The notes under the pieces were generated by a model, which saw only the letters and a list, made by a program, of their open reading frames with translations, was not told where the DNA came from and searched no databases. Positions 1 to 7,642 of a DNA stretch of 64,000 bases are shown here, in pieces (the first letter of the stretch is position 1; each line of letters opens with the position of its first letter). Position numbers and translations under genes: made by a program. This DNA is from Armatimonadota bacterium (lineage in GTDB: Bacteria > Armatimonadota > Zipacnadia > JAUWAU01): contig JAUWAU010000020.1 of NCBI GenBank assembly GCA_030601885.1, forward strand, positions 1-64,000. Direction: 5' to 3'.

Positions 1-1
1 T

Positions 2-715
2 ACGACAACTGGCCACCCGGCGCGGAGCACGCCACTCCCGCTCCAGCCAACCCACCGCCGAAGGCTCACCGAGGTCCCCAGACCGGGTGCCTTGACAGAC
101 GGCAGCCTTTCATGGATAGGGCGGGGATGCCCTTCCCCGCCTGCCTTTGCCTCCGAGCTCGCCATGGAGACAAAGAGCACCGTGCAGGATGCGGCCGAAT
201 GGAAGTTCACTGTCACCGGCGGTGTCGAAGGGGACACAGTGACGCTGAGCTGGCCGGAGCTGAGCCTGCTACCCAAGGATCGAGTGGCCATCCTGAAGGA
301 TCACGACACGGGCAAGCGAACCTTCATGCGGACCCGCTCCCAATACGAATTCAGCGCTCCGGGTGCGAGCAGCAGCCGCAGCTTCGCGGTAACGGTGAAA
401 CGGGCGCAGCAGGCCGGAGCCCTCATCAGCAGCTTCTCGGTGGTGCCGCTGCGCGGTGCCCGTGGAGCGGAGATCGCTTTCAGCCTGTCGGCAGATGCCA
501 GCGTAGACATCAGCGCCCTGAACGTCGCTGGGCGCCTGGTGCAACGGGTGCGGCAGGCGACAGCCGCCGAGGCCGGCACACACACGGTCACCTGGGACGG
601 CCGCTCGCTCAGCGGCACGGCGCTGCCCAACGGCCTCTACCTGTGCGTGCTGAGCGCCAAGGCCCCTGACGGCCGGCAGGCGCGTGCCGTGCGGCCGGTG
701 AGGTTGGCGCGCTGA
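2..715 (+). CDS. C-terminal part of a secreted FlgD-Ig (sorting-module) protein, 5' truncated
   Basis: The frame is open from the left edge, so the start lies outside the window; the first internal start, TTG at 92, is probably not real. The last ~190 residues form a two-part module. One part begins SELAMETK and has SWPELSLLP and DTGKRTFM motifs. The other is a FlgD-Ig-like beta domain with NVAGRLVQRV, TWDGRS and NGLYLCVL. The protein at 787-2943 ends with the same module, and a third copy without a parent gene lies at 38690-38962. Such modules end secreted or surface proteins in several uncultured phyla. Residues before SELAMETK are low complexity and overlap a palindromic element. The function of the missing N-terminal part is unknown. 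Confidence 0.6.
   Translation, partial: TTTGHPARSTPLPLQPTHRRRLTEVPRPGALTDGSLSWIGRGCPSPPAFASELAMETKSTVQDAAEWKFTVTGGVEGDTVTLSWPELSLLPKDRVAILKDHDTGKRTFMRTRSQYEFSAPGASSSRSFAVTVKRAQQAGALISSFSVVPLRGARGAEIAFSLSADASVDISALNVAGRLVQRVRQATAAEAGTHTVTWDGRSLSGTALPNGLYLCVLSAKAPDGRQARAVRPVRLAR
121..140. repeat. GC-rich palindrome inside the coding sequence
   Basis: Arms GCGGGGA and TCCCCGC surround a 6-nt loop. It lies just upstream of the shared SELAMETK module, the same relative place as the palindrome at 2324-2345 in the paralogue. Confidence 0.6.
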
Positions 716-786
716 GGCGTGCTCAGCCGCCCGCCCGCCACGGCAGGCGCGCACCGCAGAGGCGTCTCTTCGGAGGAGATGATGTC

Positions 787-2943
787 ATGGCGCGGACTGC
801 AATCGTGACCACGCTTCTGTGTGGGCTGTTGTGGCTGGTGGCCTCTGGCGCTTGCGCGGCCAGCGCGTGGTACATCCAGACGGTGGACAGTGCTGGCGAT
901 GTGGGCTACCACACCTCTCTGGCTCTGGACGCCAGCGGCTATCCGCACATAAGCTACTACGACGGGTGGCACACCCTCAAGTACGCCGTCTGGAACGGCA
1001 GCAGTTGGGACATTGAGACCGTGGACAGCGGCAGCCACACCTCGCTGGCGCTGGACGCCAGCGGCTATGCGCACATAAGCTACTACGACGCCGGGGACCT
1101 CAAATACGCCGCCTGGAACGGCAGCAGTTGGGACATCCAGACGGTGGACAGCCCCGGCAACGTCGGGTATTACACCTCTCTGGCGTTGGACGCCAGCGGC
1201 TATCCCCACATAAGCTACGAGGACGGGTCGCCCAACAACGACCTCAAGTACGCCGCCTGGAACGGCAGCAGTTGGGACATCGAGACGGCGGACAGCGCCG
1301 GGATTGTCGGCCGCTTCACCTCCCTGGCCCTGGACGCCAGCAGCGGCTATCCGCACATAAGCTACCAAGACTGGACCAACGGCGATCTCAAGTACGCCGC
1401 CTGGAACGGCAGCAGTTGGGACATTCAGACGGTGGACAGCGCCGGCAGGGTCGGCGGGTACACCTCCCTGGCGCTGGACGCCAGCGGCTATGCGCACATA
1501 AGCTACTCCGACTACACCAACTACGACCTCAAGTACGCGACCACACGGCCGCCAGCGGAGGCGTCGCACGACCTGCTGGCCACGGGCTACTACATGATCT
1601 CCTTCCCGCTGACGCCCACGTTGGCCACGCCAGACGATCTGCTCTCCGACGACCTGGGCGATGGCGCTTACTACATGTGGCGCTGGGAAGCGGGCGGCTA
1701 CCAGAGCGTACCGACCAGCGCCCCGGCATCTCAGACCACCACGCTCAGTGCGCAGCAGGGCTACTGGCTGCTGGCGCAAGCGGCCACGCTGGACATGGAC
1801 GTGGGCGGCACGCTGCCGCACGGCGATCAGTCCATCCCGCTGCAAGCGGGCTGGAACATGGTGGCTGCCCCCTACGAGGCCACCATGGACAGCCTGCAGG
1901 TGGACAACTGGATCGAAGTCAAGACTCTAGCTGATGCTGAAATAGCCGGCTGGGTGCTGGGGACCTTCTACTATTCTCACGATGGCACGGGCGGCTACAG
2001 CACGGTCACCATCAATCAGACGCCGCCCGACGCGCTGTCGCTGTGGTACGGCTACTGGGTGCTGGCCGGACTGGACTGTTCCCTGATCGTCCCGTCGCCA
2101 ACTGGCGGCGCAGGAGGCACGGCGACCGCAGCATCGCAACCGGCTCCTGCGGGGCTTGCGTGGGCGTTGGACATTCAAGCCACCAGCGGAAGCTCTGGCG
2201 ACACCATCACCATAGCGGCGGCTGACTCAGCGTCAGACGGCTTCGACGGGTTCGGCCTCGACAGGCCCAAGCCGCCGGCGGCGCCGGGGGAGGGGAGGGT
2301 GCGGATGGTGCTCAGAGAAGGCTGGCGGGGGACGGAGCCCCCGCCCTACAATAAGGCACCGGGCCGACAGATGCCGTGGGCGTCTGAGCTGGCCATGGAA
2401 ACAAAGGGCGCCGTGCAAGAGGCCGCCGAATGGCAGTTCACCGTGACCGGCGGCGTCGAAGGGGACACAGTGACGCTGAGCTGGCCGGAGCTGAGCCTGC
2501 TACCCAAGGACCGCGTGGCCATACTGACGGATCGCGACACCGGCAAGCGCACCTTCATGCGGTCACGTGCGCAATACGGATTCGCGGCTGCCGATGAGGG
2601 CAGCAGCCGCAGCTTTGCGGTGACAGTCAAGCGTGCGCCGGAAGGCGCGCTGCTGATCAGCGGCCTCAGCGCCACTCCGACTCGCGGCGGCGCCTGGGAC
2701 ATCGGCTTCCAGCTCTCGGCCGATGCCGCGGTTACTGCTCGGGTGTACAACGTTGCCGGGCGCCGCATAGCCGACGTTGCACAAGGCAGTGAGCTCACCC
2801 GCGGACGCGCTTCTCTGCCCTGGAACGGCCGGAGCGCCGGGGACACTCACGTGCCCGGCGGGATGTACCTCCTGCGCGTGACGGCTCGCACCGAAGACGG
2901 CCAGCAGGCGTCGGCGGTGACGGTGCTGTGGATTACCCGGTAA
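787..2943 (+). CDS. Secreted beta-repeat protein with C-terminal FlgD-Ig module
   Basis: The ATG has GGAGGAG 8 nt upstream. A signal peptide covers residues 1-24. Five ~40-residue repeats follow (about 27-255), with the pattern YTSLALDASGYPHISY, then DLKYAAWNGSSWDI and QTVDS. This looks like a propeller or BNR-type beta-repeat domain. Residues ~260-440 carry two GYW-type beta units (QGYWLLA, YGYWVLA) with ISFPLTP and NMVAAPY motifs. An Ala/Pro-rich linker leads into the FlgD-Ig module (about 530-718), which is close to that of the preceding gene. It is probably an extracellular or surface binding protein; no catalytic motif is visible. The linker contains a palindromic element that is translated in frame. 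Confidence 0.8.
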   Translation: MARTAIVTTLLCGLLWLVASGACAASAWYIQTVDSAGDVGYHTSLALDASGYPHISYYDGWHTLKYAVWNGSSWDIETVDSGSHTSLALDASGYAHISYYDAGDLKYAAWNGSSWDIQTVDSPGNVGYYTSLALDASGYPHISYEDGSPNNDLKYAAWNGSSWDIETADSAGIVGRFTSLALDASSGYPHISYQDWTNGDLKYAAWNGSSWDIQTVDSAGRVGGYTSLALDASGYAHISYSDYTNYDLKYATTRPPAEASHDLLATGYYMISFPLTPTLATPDDLLSDDLGDGAYYMWRWEAGGYQSVPTSAPASQTTTLSAQQGYWLLAQAATLDMDVGGTLPHGDQSIPLQAGWNMVAAPYEATMDSLQVDNWIEVKTLADAEIAGWVLGTFYYSHDGTGGYSTVTINQTPPDALSLWYGYWVLAGLDCSLIVPSPTGGAGGTATAASQPAPAGLAWALDIQATSGSSGDTITIAAADSASDGFDGFGLDRPKPPAAPGEGRVRMVLREGWRGTEPPPYNKAPGRQMPWASELAMETKGAVQEAAEWQFTVTGGVEGDTVTLSWPELSLLPKDRVAILTDRDTGKRTFMRSRAQYGFAAADEGSSRSFAVTVKRAPEGALLISGLSATPTRGGAWDIGFQLSADAAVTARVYNVAGRRIADVAQGSELTRGRASLPWNGRSAGDTHVPGGMYLLRVTARTEDGQQASAVTVLWITR
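2324..2345. repeat. Perfect GC palindrome translated within a CDS
   Basis: Arms GGCGGGGG and CCCCCGCC enclose a 6-nt loop, followed by CTACAATAAGG. It encodes part of the linker before the FlgD-Ig module. A right half of nearly the same sequence recurs at 2990-3010. Confidence 0.75.
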
Positions 2944-2989
2944 TGCGGTGACTCCGATCTGGTGGGCGAGCGGCAGACGGCGACGGCGC

Positions 2990-3010
2990 GAGCCCCCGCC
3001 CTACAGAAGG
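2990..3010. repeat. Half copy of the GC palindromic element
   Basis: GAGCCCCCGCCCTACA plus GAAGG matches the right half of the element at 2324-2355. The left arm is missing. It lies in the gap between two convergent genes. Confidence 0.55.
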
Positions 3011-3013
3011 CTC

Positions 3014-6000
3014 TCACCGCGGCAGGTCCTTTTCCCTCTTCCCCAGCTTCTCAAGCAGGTACAGCGTGTGCGGCGTGAAGCGGATGGAGCCGGAGATGCC
3101 CTTCCCGCCGCTGCTTATCTCCCCGGCGCCGGCGCTGAACGTCGTGGTCGCGATCCGCAGTATCTCCGGATCCCCCGACACCAGCGCCGCGTACACCATC
3201 GCCTCCAGCAGCCGGAACTCGATCCGCGGCGGGCTGTTGGGGCACGACGTGTAGCGGAAGCGCTTCTCCTCCTCTTCCCACATGGTGTCGATGACGTACC
3301 TGCATCCCCGCACGAGGCTGTCGGGCACGCGTTCGTCGCCCGTGATCCAGTGGTATCGCCGCATGGACGAGAACAGGACCCCGAGCATGAATCCCGCATT
3401 CCCCCGATGCCGCGGCAGACAGTGGCAGTGCCCGGGGACCATCTGCCGCTCCCAGCCGCCGGTGTCCGGGTCCTGCCGCTCGAACACCCGCTCCATGATG
3501 ATCTGCATGGCATTGCGATAGTACGGGTCCAGCGTCGCGCCGTACACCGCCGCCAGCAGCATGACATGCCAGCCGGCCGAGCGGATGCCGCCCTGGAAAT
3601 CGTAGTCGTTCATGTATGCGCCGTTGTAGTGGTCGGCCACCAGCATCGCCGCCTCCAGCGCCCGCCGGTCGCCCGTGAGGAAGTAGTAATCCAGATACCC
3701 CTCGGTCCACGTATGGGAGACGGAGATGCCCCCGCGCGGTATGCCCGAGCCCTCGTACGGCCTCGTGAAGTAATCGCCCGTGTGCCCCATGCAGTGGACG
3801 TAGACCGCGCCGACGCGGGAGGGGTCGCTGGAGTACCGGACCATGTCCACGTCCATATTGTGGCGGCAGGCCTGCTCGCCGGGGAAGAACAGCTCGCGCT
3901 CGCCGCTGCGGATCCAGTGCAGCAGGAAGGCGTGCTGGGTGTCGTACTCGATGTTGCCCCAGTTCACCCGCCGCTCGCCCCACCAGTCGCCGAAGTTCAG
4001 CATCCCGTACTCCTGCCGCGTCTCGCGCTGGGCAAGGTAGCCCCGGGTGGCTTCCAGGACGGAGCGATCGTATGTCGGAAAGCTCTCCGACGTCGTTGAG
4101 AGCACCTCGCCGAAGGCCTCACTGTCGCAGTACCAGTCCGGCGTGGCGAAGGCCAGGGGCGGGTCGTTCAGGACTGCCGCGAGCCGCACAGAATCCTCAG
4201 CCGCATCACCCCGGTGCGGATGTAGCAGGAGCTCGTGCCGCTTGCTGACGCCCTCCTTCAGCTTGTACTTGCCGCCCTTCAGGTAGTAATAGAGCTTGAT
4301 CTCATCCAGATCGCTGCAGTCGGCGTATAGATTCTCGCGCAGCGGCGGGCAGATGCCAATGCGGATCTCGCCGGGCGCGACCTCGACCGACTTCGGGTAG
4401 TGCTGCCAGAAGTCGCGCGTTGCGACACCCAGACCGAGTCTGTCGTCAGAGAGGTCCACGCACCCCAGGGCACGGCGGCCTTCGCCAGCCGCTCTGCCAT
4501 TCTCCTGCCACTCGAAGCTGGTGGAGAAGTACTGGCCCAGCCCTACCGACTCGCCATCGGCGAGGCGCGCACTCCGCGGCTCGTCGCCGGCGAGGATGTA
4601 CTCCCGCGCATCGGGGGCAATAGGGATGTGGAGCACGATGGAGTCCAGGTTGCAGAACGTGGACCCGGACCAATCGTTGCCCCAGGTGTAGAACAGGCGG
4701 AAGTATGGCTTGCCCGCGTAGAAGTGCGCCCGTATCTCGTAGGCGAAGAGGGCTTCGCCTTGGTCGTTCTTGTGCTGGCCTTTGAGCAGCACCGTCGCCC
4801 GCAGCGGCCCGGCCTCCTCCACCAGCACCTCGTCCGGCGCCGACAGCGTCGTGTACGTCTTCCCGTCCTCGGCCACGAGCTCCACGACCGGCGGAGCATC
4901 GGCGCGCGTGATGGGCGTCAGCTTGCCTCCCTCATCGCACAGCGCGATCTCCGTCATCAGCCCCGAGCCGTGCGGGTCGAAGCGGACCTGCACCGCGCCC
5001 GTGTTCACAGTGATGGTGCCGTTGCCTCGCGTGATGTCTATGCCCTCGGGCGCCGGTCTGCGCCGCACTTCGCTCCCGTATTCCATCGTATACGCCGCCC
5101 GGGCGCCCGGCTCCAGATCCGCCTGGAAGTCCAGCAGCACCCACCGCACCGATCCGTCCGGCCAGCGGCACGTGACGCGCACCTGGCACGGGACCGCATC
5201 GCCCGATGCGTCAAGCAGCCGCACGTTGGACCCATCGCCGATGCAGCCCCTCGGGAACGGCAGGCCCGTTGTCACCGGCCAGCCACTGAGCGGAAAGTCG
5301 TGGGGATTGTCCGCCGATAGGGGCACCGTGGCGCGAGCCACATTGCCCTTGGGCCATGCCGGAGGAGCAGTGCGAAAGGTCGCGTCAGGCGTGCGGACCG
5401 TTTCCCCGTCCGGCGTCCTCGCCGTGATCCTGTAATGGTAGAGCGTATCGAGCTTCAGATCGGGGAGATACACCCGGTGATTCGCCACCGCCGCCGGCTC
5501 CTCGACTGCGCTGCCGTACGCCTCCGTCTCGCCGTACTCGACCCGGCACTGCGCCGGCCAGGTGGTGACCCACGTGATGCGGCCGCGGGGTGTGTCCTCC
5601 TTCCCGGGCAGAAACTCGGCGGCGCCCTCCGCGGCCTGGACCTCGTACTCCCACGGCGCCACGGGCGGCCGCTCCGTGAGCAGCAGCAGGTCCTCAACCA
5701 TGTACGTCGCCGGCGACAGGGCTTCGAGCGTGATCTTTTCGCCCCCGCGCAGCGACAGCCGCGTCGGATGCGTGAACAGCCACGTCCGCTTGTTGCCGTG
5801 GCGGGCCACGATCACGCCGAGCTCCTTGCCGTCGAGCGCAGCTCGCAGTCGCGGAGTGCCACCCGTGTCGTACAGCGGCACCGCCAGGTAGTATTCGCCG
5901 GCCGAAGGCACAGTCGCGGTGATGGCGCCTTCACTGCCCTTGAGGATCACATGCGGCGCGCGATAGCTCGTGTTGACTGGGTCCTCGAACCCTTCGAGGG

Positions 6001-6202
6001 CGCAGTCCCCGCCGCGCAGCGTCACGGTATCTGCCCGCCGCTGCAGCTCCCACAACAGCCGCAGGCCGTGCATCTCTTCGAATCCACGACTCTCCGTGAG
6101 GTCGGACAATGCCATGGACCTCCTTGGCTGACAGCGCGCGGCCGTTGCCACGCACCCAGTCAGCAGGATCATTATCGCCGCTCTCTGCCACTTGTGTCTC
6201 AT
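3014..6202 (-). CDS. PcRGLX/YetA-like (exo-rhamnogalacturonan-lyase-related) lipoprotein
   Basis: A 1062-residue exported protein. The N-terminus has a lipobox-like LTGC (Cys17), suggesting a lipoprotein. Residues ~50-180 look like a beta-sandwich binding domain. Residues ~205-278 are a fibronectin-III-like domain (RITWVTTWPA, YHYRITARTPDG). Residues ~293-375 match the RIFT-barrel opening of PcRGLX/YetA proteins (VTTGLPFPRG, VRLLDASG, RWPDGSVRWVLLDFQ). A beta-sandwich and a helical toroid rich in W, Y and H (YDTQHAFLLHWIRSGE) follow. The family is related to polysaccharide lyase 26, acting on rhamnogalacturonan, but the substrate here is an inference. Pectate lyase at 10129-12324 fits a pectin-related role. 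Confidence 0.8.
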   Translation of the reverse strand: MRHKWQRAAIMILLTGCVATAARCQPRRSMALSDLTESRGFEEMHGLRLLWELQRRADTVTLRGGDCALEGFEDPVNTSYRAPHVILKGSEGAITATVPSAGEYYLAVPLYDTGGTPRLRAALDGKELGVIVARHGNKRTWLFTHPTRLSLRGGEKITLEALSPATYMVEDLLLLTERPPVAPWEYEVQAAEGAAEFLPGKEDTPRGRITWVTTWPAQCRVEYGETEAYGSAVEEPAAVANHRVYLPDLKLDTLYHYRITARTPDGETVRTPDATFRTAPPAWPKGNVARATVPLSADNPHDFPLSGWPVTTGLPFPRGCIGDGSNVRLLDASGDAVPCQVRVTCRWPDGSVRWVLLDFQADLEPGARAAYTMEYGSEVRRRPAPEGIDITRGNGTITVNTGAVQVRFDPHGSGLMTEIALCDEGGKLTPITRADAPPVVELVAEDGKTYTTLSAPDEVLVEEAGPLRATVLLKGQHKNDQGEALFAYEIRAHFYAGKPYFRLFYTWGNDWSGSTFCNLDSIVLHIPIAPDAREYILAGDEPRSARLADGESVGLGQYFSTSFEWQENGRAAGEGRRALGCVDLSDDRLGLGVATRDFWQHYPKSVEVAPGEIRIGICPPLRENLYADCSDLDEIKLYYYLKGGKYKLKEGVSKRHELLLHPHRGDAAEDSVRLAAVLNDPPLAFATPDWYCDSEAFGEVLSTTSESFPTYDRSVLEATRGYLAQRETRQEYGMLNFGDWWGERRVNWGNIEYDTQHAFLLHWIRSGERELFFPGEQACRHNMDVDMVRYSSDPSRVGAVYVHCMGHTGDYFTRPYEGSGIPRGGISVSHTWTEGYLDYYFLTGDRRALEAAMLVADHYNGAYMNDYDFQGGIRSAGWHVMLLAAVYGATLDPYYRNAMQIIMERVFERQDPDTGGWERQMVPGHCHCLPRHRGNAGFMLGVLFSSMRRYHWITGDERVPDSLVRGCRYVIDTMWEEEEKRFRYTSCPNSPPRIEFRLLEAMVYAALVSGDPEILRIATTTFSAGAGEISSGGKGISGSIRFTPHTLYLLEKLGKREKDLPR

Positions 6203-6247
6203 TGCTCTACCATCCTCGCATCGCTGCCCGGGCGGTCCTTTGGGCCG

Positions 6248-6282
6248 TTGCTAACAAACTAACCACTAACCACTGATCACTG
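6248..6282 (-). repeat. CAGT-type heptad array overlapping a stop codon
   Basis: Read on the minus strand these are five contiguous 7-mers: CAGTGAT, CAGTGGT, TAGTGGT, TAGTTTG, TTAGCAA. The first contains the TGA stop (6277-6279) of the PHP gene. Relatives occur at 7200, 7533, 12347, 13657, 13748, 19243, 19320 and 60951. Confidence 0.8.
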
Positions 6283-7041
6283 CCTTTCGGGTCTCCATAT
6301 CCGCTCGGCCGACACACCCATGCCATCGAGCAGCCCCTCGACGTACTCCGTGGTGCCCATGCGGCCGATGTCGTGGGCGTCGGAGCCCACGGTAAAGAGG
6401 GCGCCGGCATCGCGCAGACGTCGCAGGTACTCGACGTACGCGTCGATGAATCCCGCCGAGAGCCGGAAGCTGTAGAAGATGGCGCAGGCGTTGACCTCGA
6501 TGGGCGTGTTGTGCTCGGCGCTCGCCTGGGCCAGCTCCGTGACACGATCGTCGGGCATCTCCGCGATGAGACGCTCCCACCACTCCATCGGCCGCTTCTC
6601 TATATCGGCCTTGCCGAACCAGTACGGGTGCACGAGGACGTCGATGAGTGGATCGGCCAGTGTCCGCATGTGGTGCCGGTGCTGGATGTCGAGGACCTCC
6701 ACGGGGTCCTGGCTGTCGGTGTAGGCTGAGTGGATGCCGCCGATAGCCAGCTCGAAGCCGTGCTCGTCGCGGATCTCCGCACTGTAGGCCCACTCGCCGT
6801 CGCATTCCATGAAGTTCAGCTCGACCCCGAAGAAGACCTCGACGTCGGTCTCCGCCGTCTCGATATCATGGCGGATGTGGGGGAACATCGGGAGCTGCTC
6901 GGGACGGTTGAGGTGATCCGTGATGGCGATGGAGGTCAGCCCGAGCTCCTCGGCCCGGCGCACGATGTTCTCCACCGTGAGCGTTTCATTCCCGCAACGC
7001 TGGTAGAACGTATGGATATGATAGTCGAGCCCAACTCTCAT
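6277..7041 (-). CDS. PHP-domain metal-dependent hydrolase
   Basis: A 254-residue protein of the PHP superfamily, related to histidinol-phosphatase-like phosphoesterases. Metal-binding motifs are in the expected order: DYHIHT (6-11), AITDHLN, a glutamate in FFGVELNF, GGIHSAY, LVHPYWFG and GSDAHD near the C-terminus. A domain of this length is typical of stand-alone phosphoesterases rather than DNA polymerase subunits. The substrate is unknown. AAAGGAG lies 13 nt before the ATG, which is a long spacing. The final codons CAG TGA lie inside a heptad repeat array, so the repeat supplies the stop. No his genes are nearby, so a histidine-biosynthesis role is not supported. Confidence 0.85.
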   Translation of the reverse strand: MRVGLDYHIHTFYQRCGNETLTVENIVRRAEELGLTSIAITDHLNRPEQLPMFPHIRHDIETAETDVEVFFGVELNFMECDGEWAYSAEIRDEHGFELAIGGIHSAYTDSQDPVEVLDIQHRHHMRTLADPLIDVLVHPYWFGKADIEKRPMEWWERLIAEMPDDRVTELAQASAEHNTPIEVNACAIFYSFRLSAGFIDAYVEYLRRLRDAGALFTVGSDAHDIGRMGTTEYVEGLLDGMGVSAERIWRPERQ

Positions 7042-7199
7042 CTCAGGACAGGACTCCTTTGCAGAGGCGGCAATGACCCGTCAGTGACGCCACGAACTCC
7101 GTCCTTCTCCTGCCGCGATGCAGGTCCTCCTCGGCCCGGGAGGACCCACACCCCTCCACAACGAAGTCTCCATAGAGGGCGACGCCAACCGCGCCGCCT

Positions 7200-7241
7200 T
7201 TGACTAATGACTAACAACTGACAACTATCCACTGACCAGTG
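7200..7241 (-). repeat. CAGT-type heptad array
   Basis: Six 7-mers on the minus strand: CACTGGT, CAGTGGA, TAGTTGT, CAGTTGT, TAGTCAT, TAGTCAA. It ends about 10 nt before the ribosome-binding site of the cold-shock gene, so it lies in that gene's leader. Confidence 0.75.
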
Positions 7242-7263
7242 CCTTTCACACGGAGGTCCCCAC

Positions 7264-7524
7264 ATGCCAACTGGGACTGTCAAATGGTTCGACCCCGGAA
7301 AGGGATATGGCTTCATTGCGGATGAGGACGGCAGTGACGTCTTCGTGCATGCGAACGACGTGGAATCTGCCGGCCCTCAGGCGCTCAACGAGGGCGATAA
7401 GGTGCAGTTCGAGGTCGTCGAGGACCTGCGGGGTCCAAAGGCGATCCGGGTCCGCGTGCTCAGCTCGCGCGCCCGCCGCGATCGCTCCGACCTCGGCAAG
7501 CCGCCGCCACGGCGGCTGCAGTGA
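7264..7524 (+). CDS. Cold-shock-domain protein (CspA family)
   Basis: A single cold-shock domain (residues 1-67) of the OB fold that binds single-stranded nucleic acid, with RNP1 KGYGFI and RNP2 VFVH and the usual start GTVKWFDPGKG. Family members are normally ~65-70 residues. This one has an extra ~19-residue basic, proline-containing tail (RARRDRSDLGKPPPRRLQ) that may strengthen RNA binding. CGGAGGT sits 6 nt before the ATG. The leader contains a heptad array, and another array follows the gene. It probably acts as an RNA chaperone; cold induction cannot be judged from sequence. Confidence 0.93.
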   Translation: MPTGTVKWFDPGKGYGFIADEDGSDVFVHANDVESAGPQALNEGDKVQFEVVEDLRGPKAIRVRVLSSRARRDRSDLGKPPPRRLQ

Positions 7525-7532
7525 GGGCCTAT

Positions 7533-7622
7533 GGTTGATGGTCAAGGGTTAATGGTTGGTGGGTGGCCATCGGTTTCTTGGCGGCTGGCCACTGTTCACC
7601 GGCCACTGACAACTGACAACTG
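7533..7622. repeat. Two adjacent heptad arrays of different consensus
   Basis: Plus-strand 7533-7567 reads GGTTGAT, GGTCAAG, GGTTAAT, GGTTGGT, GGGTGGC. Minus-strand 7622-7581 reads CAGTTGT twice, CAGTGGC, CGGTGAA, CAGTGGC, CAGCCGC. Together they fill almost the whole gap between csp and the TPR gene. Confidence 0.75.
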
Positions 7623-7642
7623 GTACGGCAGGGGGGCTGACA

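Noticed and set aside
637-1845. Minus-strand open frame with repeated VAYVRIAAGVQ-like segments
   Set aside because: It mirrors the internal repeats of the real plus-strand gene at 787-2943 and has no independent start signals.
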